This document shows, piece by piece, positions 1-12,628 of a stretch of DNA of 64,000 nt (position 1 is its first letter; every line of letters starts with the position of its first letter). Below the pieces are notes generated by a model that had not been told where the DNA came from, made no database searches, and saw only the letters and a list, made by a program, of their open reading frames with translations. Made by a program: the position numbers and the translations under genes. Origin of the DNA: Anniella stebbinsi (Eukaryota; Chordata; Lepidosauria; Squamata; Anniellidae); the NCBI GenBank assembly GCA_029215795.1, contig JARDYH010000002.1:358076973-358140972 (forward strand), given 5' to 3'.

Positions 1-1029
1 CTTTTAGCTTCTGCTGAAATGCAGCCCTTAAGAGCTTCTCCAAAACTGAATTTGACTTGATGTCCTCCGCCCCTGGTTTTTTTAAAAAAAAATCAGTGTA
101 GCATTGTTTAAATAGCTTTTAAAGGTAGGTGTGTGTGTGTTTTGAGTAGATTTGGGAATTGCTGTAAAAGGATCAATGTGTGTTTGTGTAGTTTACTTGA
201 TGCCGATCTGTTTTAACATGTATGATACCTGAATTTTCTGAGATGCGTGCCACCCTAAATTGATAGAAAGGGAGAATACAATGTGTTGTTTTAAATAAAT
301 GGGGGAAAAAAATAATAGTATAAAACCAAGAGTAGCCAAGGCTCAGGTCGGCAGGAACACTGAAACAAAGCCGCTTGACTTTAGATCTGTGAAAGCCTGC
401 CTGGGGAGACTTAGCAGAGAAAGGAAGGGCATTCTGTGCATGCTCTGAGGCACTGTCTTGAGCCATATAGTTTAAAGATCTCAGTGGAAGGGAACAGATG
501 CAACAGCCTTTTAAGGTATCTTAACGCCCGTACTATGGCTCAGGACTTTATATGATCAAAACCAGCACCTTGAACTATACTTTGGAAAGATGCCCCAGAT
601 CCAGCTTCAAGGCATTTTCTCCCCATGTGTATGGAAATGACAGCGCACAAACGCCAGCCCCTGTTTTGAGCCTGGCCTCCCAACCTCGCCGCTTTAAAAT
701 TAAAAGATCTGTGTTTCTGGATCTCTGCCTGAAAGCATTAAAGCCTCCAAGGTTTACACAGGCCTTGTCTAGCTAATATCTTTTGTGACTGGATGTCTGG
801 TGGGTGTTTCAAAGTCCAGCAGGTAGCCAGTGGTGCCTCTGGAAGCGGATTCTCTCAGCCTGCTTCTTTACCACCCCCAGCCCTCCCTCCCTTTTCCTTC
901 CTTTCTGGTCATGGAACGCTTGTTCCAGCACCTGGAGGTTATCTCCTGAAGTGTAAATCCAATTGATTCTGAATCAAAAGAAGCCTGTGGCATTGTCACC
1001 GCCAGGGCGCCAGTGAAGAGCAGCGAGCC

Positions 1030-1265
1030 GTGGAGTAGGAAATGGCTCGCAGGGCAGCCAGAGGAGTTGCAAGCGAGGGCTGGCTGGCTGCAGCCGGCTT
1101 CGAGGCTGTGAACCTGTTGTGATTTTTATACCGATAATATAAATGTGGCACCTGCAGGAGTGCATTGTCCATGCCCTGCTACTCTTCATGAGGCGTGTCT
1201 GTGTGTAAAAGGGGCAGCGGAAAAAAAGTCTAACTTCCAAGTTCACGCTTCAGCACTGCTGAGAC
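1030..1265. promoter_or_regulatory. Candidate regulatory block in intron 3
   Basis: Repeat-poor, mixed-composition sequence with a TTTTATACCGATAATATAAA core, a CACCTG E-box and GTGCATTGTCC. Only the complexity and motif mix are seen; conservation and function are inferred. Confidence 0.2.
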
Positions 1266-1504
1266 TTCCCCATGATTTGGCACATGGAGGGGGGGAAAAG
1301 GTGTAGAAAAGGTAAAGGGAGAGAGAAACCATTAAAACACAGGCACACGCTCACCTTGAAGTTTCCTTCAGATTTTTTTAGTGGCCTAGAAGCCACTAAA
1401 ACCTCTGTGTTTTTTGTTTGTTTGTTTTTTAGTCCGTTTATCTTAATTTTTCAGATAAGATTTCCTCAAGTCGTTCTCATTCTGGAGAAATCTGTAGAGT
1501 AGGT

Positions 1505-1600
1505 TATTTACTATTTTGGTTTTACAAATGGGGAAGCTGAGGCTGGGTTTGCATTGCGCCCAAGGATACTAAGTGAAACCCATTGCTGGACTATTCTGGG
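1505..1600. repeat. Possible MIR/CORE-SINE fragment
   Basis: TTTACAAATGGGGAAGCTGA followed by GGCTGGGTTTGC and GCCCAAGGATACTAAGTG is MIR-like. Short and diverged. Confidence 0.35.
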
Positions 1601-2098
1601 AATTGGGTACGCGCTACTCCCACGTAAGTTCTAGTGGCTGTAGTTTGATTGATCCTGAGGGACCCTAAAAGAGACACAGGGTTTTTTTCCCCCTCTCCAA
1701 CCAGCCAGATGTTTTATGTCTGTTCTTAACTTGTTGTGACTCTTCTCCAAGCCTTCCGGAGGGAGCTATCTAGGACTCCTAAATCAATCATTCTTGAAGA
1801 ACTGTGTTGGCAAGAGGAGAGAAATAAGGATGCCTGCAGGGTAGTCTGCAATGACAAGGATTTGTGAGTGTTTGGCACTGGTGGCTGCCAAGCTTTACCT
1901 CTGAAGCCCGCAGGGTTTTGTACATTTAGGAAGAGAGCTTCTGAAAACCTGCGCTTTAGCAGGGTGTGATCCCACCAGGTCAGGCCACATAGGAATGGTA
2001 TGGAATTAAGTGGTCTCATTGTGCTTCATTGCTGTTTTGGCCTTGGACAAACCAAATTCTCCAGGTGAGATAAGAGTGTTGGAATGGTCTTGCTGGGT

Positions 2099-2375
2099 TA
2101 AGTCCTTTAGACATCGTGATGAATAGCCATTGATACCCTTCTCCTCCATGAATTTGTCTAAGCCATTTTTAAAGCCATCCAAGTTGGTGGCCAACCCTAC
2201 ACTTCGTGGTACCGAATTCCGTAGCTTAACTCTGTGCTGCGTGAAGAAGTCCTTCTTTTTTATCTGCCCTGAATCTCCCACTGATCATCTTCATTGGATG
2301 AGCCCGGTTCTAGAATTATGAGAGATCTGGTCGCACTCTACTTTCTCCACACCTTGTATGATTTATACGTAGTCT
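2099..2375 (+). mobile_element. CR1-like repeat fragment
   Basis: AGCCATTGATACCCTTCTCC, ATGAATTTGTCTAAGCCA, CCATCCAAGTTGGTGGCC and TGCGTGAAGAAGTCCTTC follow the order of a dispersed, CR1-type retroelement 3' region that recurs in this window. Confidence 0.55.
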
Positions 2376-3120
2376 TGGCTCCTAGCGTTCTGCCATTTGG
2401 CCTTGCTGTGTTCAGCCATTTTGTTGGGCAAAGCAGGAGAGGACTGTGTATTGTGCTTACAGTCCATTTGGGCACGTGCTTGTAATTTGACAGGTGTGGG
2501 CTTTGCTGGGGAAATCCAGTTCATCGTCCAGGCAGGTTCTTGGTGCAGATCCAATACAAACCTCCATTTGCTACCTCATATGTTGGACAATTTAACAACA
2601 ACAGCAACGGAAGGCCAATGCACATGTGTGTCCCCGTGTGTCTTTGGGGCTGGAGATCGTCCATGTGAGGATTTCACATCCGTAAATGGAAACAGATTTT
2701 AAGGATTTGCAAGGACTTGAAGTTAGCCAGATTTCCTGTGAGTTGTGCTGGGGCTTTGAAAGCATTCATATACACCTTGGGTCAATCTGAAATGTTTCTG
2801 GCTCTCGGCTCACCCTTCCATTCCACTCTCTTAAGAGAGAGATGTCTTTCTCATCTGGTTATGCATTCTCGAAAAACCCTCCCATAAAAGGCTTGCGTGT
2901 GAAATTGCAATTTGCAAACCCAACCTTTCCAAGTGTTTCGCTGATGGGGAGGAGGAGACTGGTGGTCTTGTTAGCCATCTGTTGTAAAATATTGCTGATT
3001 TTAATACATCACTGCAATTTTTTTAAAAAAAATCCACAAAAACAACAACAACACAGTACTACCAAAAATGTACTAATCCAGGCAGTTATTCATTGTTAAT
3101 TCTTATTAAAGACATTTTTA

Positions 3121-3311
3121 TCTCATCCTTCCTCTAAAGTATTCAAAGCAGTATATGTGGTTCCTTATCCCTTGTACCCTCACAGCAATCTTGTGAGGCA
3201 GGCTAGGCTGAGAAAAAGTGACTGGCACAAGATCACTCAATAAACTTTATGGCTGAGCAGAGATTTGAACCTGAGTCTCCCAAGTCCACCGTTCTAACCA
3301 CTACAGCACAC
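3121..3311 (-). mobile_element. Sauria-type tRNA-derived SINE
   Basis: Read on the minus strand it starts GTGTGCTGTAGTGGTTAGAA (A-box-like) with GGTTCAAATC (B box). It continues through CAGTCAC and CTAGCCTGCCTCACAAG to a GATAAGGAACCACATA-type 3' part. This order is typical of squamate Sauria SINEs. Confidence 0.7.
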
Positions 3312-4384
3312 AAGGAGAACAAACTCGGTGCAAAATCTAACCTACATGCCATTCTTACTAGCCCGATGCAAGCAAGCCATTGGCCACCCTTAAGCCTACT
3401 TTAGTAATGTTGAAGTTGCAGGATGGACGTAGACACACAACTATTGTGTTTTTAGGAACAAAGTACCCCAGGCTATGATACTGTGGAGTCACATGCTGCA
3501 GGTTTCAATTGCTGCGTTGGAGCAAGCTGTTTGCTGAGCATGTCTCCTGAAGTCAGCAGCTTTAGACTTTTCTGCCCACAGAAAAGCTGTCAGCAATAGA
3601 ATGTTAACAAACACCACAGCTTATGTGAGGTAAAGAAAAAGCCGGTTCCTCTTGTGGGAGCAGGGCTTAAAGGATAGGGAGCCCAGAAGCTAAGCGGCTA
3701 AAAGAAGATTGACAGGTTAAGGATTGGTCTTAGAACTGGGGAGCGAAGAGAAGTGAAGGAGGCAGAAAACTGGGGAGAAGGAAAGGGCGAAGAAAGCACA
3801 AAGTGGGGTTGGCAGAGTATCAAGGAGAAATAGGCGCCGAAGAGAGCAGTGGCAGGAATGGCATCGACAAAGAGGAGAGGCCCACGAGGAGGCCTGAATT
3901 TCACACACCCATTTGAACTAGCCGGCTGAATTTTGATTGCAAGCCCCTGTTAATTCACAAGCTTTTGCAGGTTAGGAAAACTTAGGACCCCAGATGAGGG
4001 AATACTGTTGATGCTTCCTCCCCTCGTATTTCCTCCATTTCTAGGCCAATGTGCTCCAGTGAATAATCTGCGGTTGCACTTCAGCGGGGCTCAAAATCCT
4101 TGACCTGGGCTCAGATCCTGGTTGAGCTATGGAACTCTGACCCAGATGGTTTACCTATCAACATGTCTCAGGGACTCTTTGGCTCAGTCCGGGAAGTCTA
4201 GACCCTGAGGCTAGGACCTACTAGCCTGGTGAACTACAAGCCTCAGAGCCCTTCAGGCACTGAAAAGAAAATGGAGCGTGCAGTACGGCCCTTGTAATTT
4301 GCAGACTGTGGGAAGCCTCTGAATTTCCCTGGCTCAGCAATCGGCCCTTTGCCAAGCCTTGACCGGGGAGCTTTTGGTCAAACC

Positions 4385-4805
4385 TTCAACTTCCAGCCTC
4401 GAGGCTGTTTTTGCGCCTTTAATTACTCATGGGCTTTCCCCCACCCCGTTCCCCAGCTGTACTGAGAGCGCTTGATGCTACTGCCTCGGCAGCAAATACC
4501 AATAAAACTGAATTGCAGCTCAGCATGGATTTACAGCAAGGTCCTCTCTGCTCCTTTCTAAACTTCCTGGTCTTTTGAAGATTCCCCGCTTCCCTTTCAT
4601 GTCCTGACCCACCGAAGGCGAGATGGGAGCTGCCTTTCAGAGCGATTAACTCTGGAAATCCCAAAAGAGCCACTTGGACACAGAGGTGGCCGTCATGGGC
4701 TGGTTGCGTAGCATCGTTGGCTTTTGTGTAGTTTTTGTTTGTTTGTTTAGCACCCCACCTTGTGAGGCTCATTAGCGCTCATTTAATTAGCACAGCAGCT
4801 CTCCT
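4385..4805. promoter_or_regulatory. Candidate regulatory block in intron 3
   Basis: Bounded by CCTTTAATTACTCATGG and CATTTAATTAGCAC, two TAATTA homeodomain-type sites about 360 bp apart. Between them lies complex sequence without repeat signatures. Function inferred only. Confidence 0.22.
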
Positions 4806-6260
4806 CCTGGGGTTTGGCTTGCATTTTTCGATCGCTTGAGGTGAGGAGGGGTGGGGGAATGGATCCATTGAGCCGGTCTTGCCACAGGGGAGGAGGAAGA
4901 GGCAGCAAACAATGCCTGCAAAGAACTTTGGACTGTTCAGAGCATAGAGCTTTTATGTTTGCTTCCCATGGGGTACAAAGGAGAAAAATGAGGTGGGGGG
5001 GGTTGTTTAAAAAAGGAAAGAAAGTGAATTTTGGGGAGGTGGAACTGTATACACTCGGTTCCATGTTTTGTGCTTTTTCTGCATTCTTGTGAAATCGTTG
5101 CCTGGAAAGGGGTGGGTGGGAGAGAACGAAAAAGTCCATGCTTCAACGAGATTTTCTAGTGCAGGGGCTGTTCTCCACCTACGTATTGATCACTGCATAA
5201 CCTCCAGAAATCCCATGTGCACTGCGCTCTAAAGTGAAGGCCATCTTCACCTAAGTGCAGCGGAGGCTGGTGGCTCCGATATCGGTGTGATGGTGAATCC
5301 ACTCCGGGTTTCAGACAGGACTCTAAAGGAGCTATCCAAGGTGTTTCACAGCTGCCAGTGCATGAATGTTACTATTGCTAATATTCCCTTTTAATGTAAT
5401 ATTTAGCAGATCTGCCACAGGTGACACAGGTTTGTTAGCTGAAAATCCAAATTTTATGAATTACAATCCAAATGCTTCACTCTGCACCTGAAATAATTTT
5501 GTTTTCAGAGTGTGAAGAAAGTAAGAATGACTTGACCTTGTCTGTCTCTCTGCTTGAGTTACTGATCTGGGCACATCTCTGCCTATTCCCAGGATGCCTC
5601 TATTCACCAGAGAGAGGGCGACTGCTTCCTTTCTAGAAATCAGAGCAGAGGAGAACTCTGGGAGACTGTCATGTGACTTCACAGAGCATGACCCCTGTTT
5701 TTGGAACAGTGGTGACCAATCTCTTTGGTGAATGTACCCCAAGTCTTATCCAGAGCACAAGATAGGGCAATGCTGGTGCATGCTAGAATAAATAGGCAGG
5801 CTTTCTTGATGTCCTTTCATTCCAGCTTACTGTACTCTGGAACAATCAACTAAGGATGGATGGGGATTTCATTCAGTTTGTTTTTGTTAAGAGCTAACCA
5901 AAATGTCCAAATGTCTTCATAAACAGGATGGAAAGAACTTGAGATTTAGAAGCTTTGAATGTGGGAGAAAGTAGAACTGAAAGACCCACCCATCTAGGCA
6001 GAAGCCTCAAATGCTTAGCTCTTAAACGTCTGGCTTTGTATCCCTGTGCAGTCAACCATGTTGTGGTCCTGAATTAGGGATGCCTCCTCTCTTCTGCCAA
6101 GTTCCTAGTCTTTAACAACTACATGGCAGGCAGGTACAGCATGGCAATAGCTGTACCTGTTGAATTTGGCTGGTGCAGATGAGTGAGAATTTTGCTCAGT
6201 TCACTTTTTTTTATATGAACTTACTAATATTCACAAATTTCTTTGTATACAGCATAGGTA

Positions 6261-6376
6261 GGCAACCTCTGGCCCTCCAGATGTTTTGGCCTACAATTCA
6301 CATCCTCCTCCATCATTGGCTATGCTGGCTAGGGCTGATGGGATCAAACATCTGGAGGACTACAAATTGCCCAACC
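6261..6376. repeat. Short palindromic repeat (CCAGATGTTTTGG type)
   Basis: GCCCTCCAGATGTTTTGGCC near the left end pairs with ATCAAACATCTGGAGGAC at the right. The centre is GGCTATGCTGGCTAGGGCTG. It is a very common dispersed hairpin family in this window. Confidence 0.65.
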
Positions 6377-6523
6377 TTAATATATGGGCCAGAAAGAACT
6401 TGTGGTTTTAAAAATTCAAAGGTGGGAGGAAATGAAGCTAACAGACTTGTCCAATTGTGCAGACAACAAACCAGACAAATGGGCAGGTCTTCTTCCTCCT
6501 GTCCATGTGTGCCACCATCTCCT

Positions 6524-6690
6524 TCTGTAAGAACATCAGAAGAGCCCTGCTGGATCAGACCAAGGGTCCATCTAGTCCAGCACTGTGGTCACGCAGTGGC
6601 CAACCAGCTGTTCACCAGGGACCAACAAAGCAGGACATGCTGCAACAGCACCCTCCCACCCATGTTCCCCAGCAACTGGTGTATATAGGC
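6524..6690 (+). mobile_element. CR1-like repeat fragment
   Basis: AACATCAGAAGAGCCCTGCT, GGATCAGACCAAGGGTCC, GTGGCCAACCAGCTGTTCAC and CCCAGCAACTGGTGTATATA belong to the start of the same family. Confidence 0.6.
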
Positions 6691-6844
6691 TTACTGTCTC
6701 ATGCAACTGTCTGAGCCACTTTCATGATGCAGGGGCTATCTGTGTTTTGGGGAATATGTATGCACTGCATACTTATATGAATAACACAGGCATGAGCCAA
6801 CCCTCCTTAAACCTTGTTTGCCTTTGGTCCCTATGAACTCAGCA

Positions 6845-7210
6845 CAAGACACGTCTGTTAAATCTGATGTGTATTTCAGAGAGCTTCCCTCGCTTATGTG
6901 CCTCTGAAATCACGGCTGTCTCATTACCGTTGCGATAAGACTTTAATGTTGATGTTTCCATAACATGTGGGCTTTGTGTGCATGTGTGTTCCTTGATGCC
7001 ATTTAAATGTCAACTAAACCGTATCAGTGCCAAGGAAGATAATGCATTGAATGTGCGTAGTTCATGTTTGCGCTTCCTGCCTTTGGCCGTCAATGGGGCT
7101 TTTATCGCAATCGAAAGCAGAAGTGGTTTTCAGGAACGTGTTCCTCCGCACGAGACTCCCTTTACTGAGTTCATTTGTTTGATCCTTTTTAACCACAGGG
7201 TACACACCGC
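6845..7210. promoter_or_regulatory. Candidate regulatory block in intron 3
   Basis: Repeat-free, CpG-containing sequence (CCGTTGCGATAAGACTTTAA, TTTATCGCAATCGAAAGC). The paired GCGATAAG and TTATCGC (GATA-type) words and the lack of microsatellites are the only support. Confidence 0.22.
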
Positions 7211-7360
7211 ATCATCCCATATAATGGTTGGAGATATATAATTCACACACAACAAATTCTTGAATATGTACTAGGGAATTATGTTTTGGGGGGTGGGGGT
7301 GGGAAGAGAAGTATCTGCAGTAGTTAGATTCCAAACCATCCGTTAGCTGTGGCACGCTTG

Positions 7361-7755
7361 CTAGGGATGGACGAACAAGCAATGTCTGATCATGCCAAGT
7401 TTCTGTGAACGTCAGCTCGCCTCTCACATTTGTGATTGCTGTTCATTTTACATGGACAGGAATTTGCACAAAACGAAGAGCTATCAACCACGAAAGTTGC
7501 ACAAAAAAAATCCAAATTTGTGAAAAGTTCCCCCATAAAGTGTATGAGTGATTAAAAATTTGCTCATGTTGAGAAAAGTTGTGAATTTTGAGGAAGTTTT
7601 GCATTATTCGAAATACACATTTTACAAACCTGAATGTAAGATCAGGAATTTGCAAGCATTTTTGGACATAATGTTATTCTGTTTATGTTCAGGATTACGA
7701 GTGGGGCATTTCCAAATGATTTACAAACTGAAACAAAATTCTCATACATCCCTAG
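7361..7755. mobile_element. MITE with CTAGGGATG inverted ends, copy 1
   Basis: CTAGGGATG at the left and CATCCCTAG at the right bound an A/T-rich interior with repeated TTTGCACAAA-, AAATTTGTGAA- and GCATTTTT-like words. About 395 bp. Confidence 0.55.
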
Positions 7756-8504
7756 CTCTTGCTACCAAAAAGATTTGCTTCCGGAGTATGTAAAAGTATG
7801 TTCCTTGGAGGAATTCAACATCTGTCTCTATACACGAGTCATTTGACCTGGGGCATTCCCCCTGATTCCAAGGGAAAAGACACAGAGCACTGACTCATGC
7901 AGGGAATCAGCAGGTATACTCTTAATTTTGCTGTGTGTTGGGATTGATTGGATGCGCCAAACACAGCAGATACAGAGATAGGCCAGAATTACCCATCTCC
8001 TGGTGGGCAATTGAGAAGAAGGCAAAGCTGGAGCATTTGACTAACCCAGAGGCACAGCAAGCTCCCTTCTCCTTGAGTTGATACTGTTGTACTCATAGGA
8101 GCCTTTAACTACCTAATTTTAAAAAAAATTCTTACGGTCTGCTAGCCGTTCTCCAGTGGCCCATTAGTATGTCCTGGCACACAGCTTGGAAATTACCACT
8201 CTAAATGCTCTCAAAGCTTTATTTAGTTGATGGATAATGCATGTACTGTGTAAAATATGGTTGGTTCATGCATATGCGACTTTTGAATGCAAACATAAAA
8301 TATACTTAATGAGGCACGTACCTGGCATTAGGAGAGCGGCAGTTATAATATTGAAACCTTACAAGGAAATATACAGAAGCAACTAGTAGCCACACAATAT
8401 AGTTTGACTAGCCTGCTTATACACACACACACCAATGTTAGTCATTTATGGTGCGTGGATCTAGTCCAGTAGTGGATCAACTGGATTTAAGTGTTAAATT
8501 TAGA

Positions 8505-8945
8505 AGGATCATAGCTTAGTTGTAGAGTGCTTGCTTTTCCCTGCCAGATGTCCCAGTTTCTTGCATAAGACCCTGAAGAACTGTTGCCAATCACAGCACA
8601 TAGCTAAACTATGGAATTTGCTACTACAGGCCGCCAAATGGGATGGCTTTAAAAGGGGATTGGACAAATTCCTGGAAGAGAAAGCAATCAATGGCCATTA
8701 GTCATGAAGGCAATATGCTACCTCCAGTATCAGCAATAGTATGCACTCACTGGTGTCCAAACATGAGCGGGAGGGTGCGGTTGCACTCACGTCCTACCTG
8801 AGGGTTTCCCACAGTCAGCGGCTTGGCCACTGTGTGAACAGAATGTTGGGTTGGATAGATCCAGCGTGACTTCTTCTTACAGTCCTACAGTAGACACTAC
8901 TGGGCTAGGTGGACCAGTAATTGGAGGCAGCTTCATATGTTCCTA
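8505..8945 (-). mobile_element. CR1-like repeat, reversed
   Basis: TGGCTTTAAAAGGGGATTGG, ACAAATTCCTGGAAGAGAAA, ATCAATGGCCATTAGTCATG and TGGACCAGTAATTGGAGGC are reverse-orientation family words. A SINE-like piece precedes it at about 8505-8570. Confidence 0.55.
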
Positions 8946-10338
8946 TATAATTATATGATTGGTTAAAGCACACTGGAGGAGAACCAACTCTATTCTGGTT
9001 TACAAGAATTCTGTTGCCTAGAAGTCATTCTCAGTTGCCCCAGGTGATCAGGCAAATGGCAGGTTACAGCGTTGTAATGACAAATTTTAAATAAGCACAC
9101 AAAGTAATTTCAGTTGCTGAATAGCAGGTAGGAGGGAGTGGCCCATCCCACCGGCAAGTTTGCAATTGAAAAGTTACATGAGCAGGAGAGGACAATAAAA
9201 CCATAGAAATCGGAGATTTGAGGAATTAAAGTTCTGGATCTTTATTTTCTTCTTCTTCTAAAAACAGAAAAGAACTGGAGGAGATAAAAGAGCCATAAGG
9301 GATTAGTAGAAAAGGAAAATACTAATCAATGATCAAGGCCGCACATAAAAATTAACTGGTGAAAGCAGGACTGAAAACATATATTTTAAGATGCCGTTTT
9401 AGAAAAAAAAGCAGTGGAAAAGGGGAAGTGCAGGCAAAGAACGGATTTCAGATGGCAGCCTTGCAAAGGGCTCTGTAATCAAAACTAGCCGCCTGAGGCT
9501 TAGATTCTCAGACTCGGGGATTGGTCCGGCGTGGGTGGGATGATGCGGGACAGCTGGAGAAGGGTGGTGGTGGATGTGCAGATCAAAGAGGGAGACGATC
9601 CAGAGGCAGGTGGAGCCTTCCTCCTGCCGTTTGCCAAGATTTTGCATTGGAGGCGCTACGGTGCCCGAAGAAGCATGCAAAACTCAGTGGTGAGGCGGGA
9701 GAACAAATGTGAAGCTCTAATGTTGAGGAACCTTTGGGTTTCCCGATGATCCAGCTCCCATCATACTTGACCACTGGCTTTCCTAGCTGAGGCAGATGGG
9801 AGTTCAAGTCCACCATCATCTGGAAGCCATAGGTTCCCCATCCCTGCAGTAGAGTGGTTAGGATTCTGGGGCAAGCAGTGTCTCCCCCCCCCGTCTGTGC
9901 TAGGTAAAACTTTGTATTGCATCTGACCGTTCCTTGGAAGAGGACCTTCGGTGAAGTTCCAGTTGAGCTCCAATCCACAGATTCTTGTATGCAGCCTTAA
10001 ACAACAACAGAAAAGGAAGCTCATTGGATGGCATTGAACCAGTCGTTATATCTTAGCCTGACCTCTTTTTCACAGAAGATAAAAATGGGAGAGTTTCCAC
10101 GGACACCACTCTGAGCTCCTTGGTGGTGCATTTGGTGTCTCATCCCTGGACTTTTGTGACCTCTACTAGGCCTAGGGAGTGAGTGTCAGGGTGTATTTAG
10201 GCACCAAGAAAGAAGGCCAGTATGGATCTCAGAGCATGTGAGTGGGTCTCGGGGGAACCAGCAGCTGCAGCAAGAGGGCACGATGGAAGGAGCTGCTAGG
10301 GTACACTACACACAACTCAATGTATTAGAGAGCCATAT

Positions 10339-10510
10339 CGGAGACCCAGGGTGGCATTCAGTGGGCAGAGTGTCGCACTGTGAATGGGTAGACCTGGGTT
10401 CAGTTCCCTGTTGAATTTCAAGTCGGTGTTGTGAGGCTAAAAGACGGGTCAGAAATATGTAAGCTGCCTTGAGGTCCTTCAAAGAAGGGTGCAATAAAAG
10501 AGAGCTTTGG
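10339..10510 (+). mobile_element. Sauria-type SINE, diverged
   Basis: GGTGGCATTCAGTGGGCAGAG and the B-box-like GGGTTCAGTTCCC, followed downstream by GTAAGCTGCCTTGAGGTCC and GGGTGCAATAAAAG, the usual 3' part. Confidence 0.6.
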
Positions 10511-11462
10511 CTGTTTGGATTATATAGAAATAAAATGAGATTAATAAATGAAATGTTATTTTAAAAAACAAACAACCCAAACGCTTATGTTGACTTGCAG
10601 GTCAGGGCAGAAAGACCTTACATGCAACTGCATTTCTCGCAAGTGTGTGTGTGTGTGAGAAAGAGGCTGATAGATTGTCTTTTCAAATGCCTTATCTCCG
10701 CTCATCCATCTGAAATCCTGCTTTGTTGACTTTTTAGGAAACTGTGCAGGACCTTTTAAGCCAACCTCTGCTGGGGCGAAAAGTTTGATCTTTGTGGCTG
10801 AACTCCCCTGCCCCCTATAACACACACACACACACTGCTCTCGGCACCCTTTTGTGTGTTAATTATTCATTAAATGTGGCTTTACCAGGCATTGCACATG
10901 AACAGGCCTTTGGGTAGTGACAGCATGTTCTTAGAAGAGCTCTGTTAACAGTGTCTTCTAGTGACCCCCTCCCCCCCCCCGCCCTCTTGCAGAAATCTTG
11001 ATGAGTGTTCCAAACAAAGCATTTGAAACTGGAACTATATGTGGACATCAAATCAATGGTCCATTTCTGACCTATTCCTGCCCGTGGGTGGATGCTACAG
11101 ATGATGTCATAATGGAGCGATCCATTCTTCTTCGTTCAGCTTTTGCCAGTGGGATTTAGCAGCTCTTGCAAACGAAGATAAATGAAACTGCTATGTTAGA
11201 AATCACTAGATCTCACGGTGGAACTACAAATCCCATTTTTCCTTGAATAGAGGGAACGACAATTAAACAAACATAATCCTCTTTTGTAGATATGACTTCA
11301 GTGTCCTGTGGATAATTCAACAAAGTTGCCTGGCTTTCAACATTTCTTCTCATGTGAATTGTGCTCAGTAGTTACCGTTTGGGGGAGAAATCTCAACCCA
11401 ATCTGAGTCCTGAACTGTGGGCATGATGGTTCTGTTCATGGAAAGAAAGATATGAACTAGGC

Positions 11463-11575
11463 CAACCTTTCCCAAACTCCCAGAATCCTCCCAGACAACT
11501 AAGCAGGCTGGGGGATTCTGGGAGTTATAGTCTAACATATCTGAAGAGCACCAGGTTGGGGAAGGTTGAACTGTA
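11463..11575. repeat. Short palindromic repeat, CCCAGAATCC variant
   Basis: CCAAACTCCCAGAATCCTCC pairs with GGGGGATTCTGGGAGTTATA. The outer right part CACCAGGTTGGGGAAGG matches the common family ends. Confidence 0.55.
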
Positions 11576-11605
11576 TTGTAGTCATTTCATGAGTAGGCAA
11601 TTTTT

Positions 11606-11707
11606 ACACCAGAATATCTGGAGGGCCACAACTCCCATCATCCCTTGGCATTGGTCATGCTGATTGGGGATGATGGGAGTTGTAGGCCAAAACATCTGGA
11701 GGGGCAT
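11606..11707. repeat. Short palindromic repeat (CCAGATGTTTTGG type)
   Basis: TCTGGAGGGCCACAACTCCC pairs with GGGAGTTGTAGGCCAAAACA. GATGATGGGAGTTGTAGG is a family hallmark. Confidence 0.65.
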
Positions 11708-11814
11708 AAGTGTCCTGTCCTTGATATATTGGATACAGAATCTCTGATCTGTTCCCAGAAAGAATGGGCATATATTAAGCCAGATGGTGACAGACTTTGT
11801 GTTCACATTATGGG

Positions 11815-11993
11815 CCTGTTCAGACAACACACTAAAGCCATGGTTAGGCCCTTTTGCAGCAAATGGTTAGTGAACGTGTTTAAACCATGTTTATGTAGCC
11901 ACCATAGTTAGGAATGGTTCACACAACACGCTAAGCCATAGCGTTTAGCTCAAAATGCTTAACCACCATGGCTTAGCATGTTGTCTGAACAGG
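11815..11993. mobile_element. MITE, CCTGTTCAGACAACA family, copy 1
   Basis: Inverted ends CCTGTTCAGACAACAC and GTTGTCTGAACAGG enclose paired inner segments around CTAAGCCATGG and GGTTCACACAACACGC. About 179 bp. Confidence 0.75.
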
Positions 11994-12628
11994 GTCAAAC
12001 AAGATACAGTCTAGTTCATCTCTGTCCTGCCCTCCCATATATAGAGTGCACACATGAGGCTCTCGCAGGATTGAGAAAGTAATGAGTGAACAGGCCCTTG
12101 AACGAAGATGAAGTTTGTGAGAGTTGCTGAGCCATCTGGGCAGTTGTCAATAAGGAATATGAGACCAGGCCAATGGCAATGTGATCATTGCAGTAGCAGG
12201 ACTGGCACAGGTACCACAGTGATGGTGGTGCTGAGTTCCCATGGTGGGAAATATATCTTCTTTTGAGCAATCTCTTGTTCAATTTCTTGTGACATAATAT
12301 GGCAGTTGAAGCCATATTTTCTGGAAACTCCCTGACTTAAGGCGTAGATATCTGATTTGTCCAAACTAAACTGGTCAGTTGACTGATCAAATCTTTTACA
12401 AAATGAATTTGCTTTCATACAAGGCAAACTGATTATATCCTTTTAAATAATAATTAGTTCAATTATTTCATTGTTTTAGGTGCCACTGTCTTTCTTTCCC
12501 TTGTGATCCACATGTACTTAAGAAAACATCCTGGGGATTCCAGTAGCCCATCCCTGTCCTGAAAAATACTCTCCATGGCCTCTGGGATGTTACAAGGATT
12601 AGAAATTACATGCTGAGAAGATAGAGAC

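Noticed and set aside
6173..6688. 171-codon plus-strand open frame
   Set aside because: It crosses a palindromic repeat and a CR1-like fragment; a product of repeats, not a gene.
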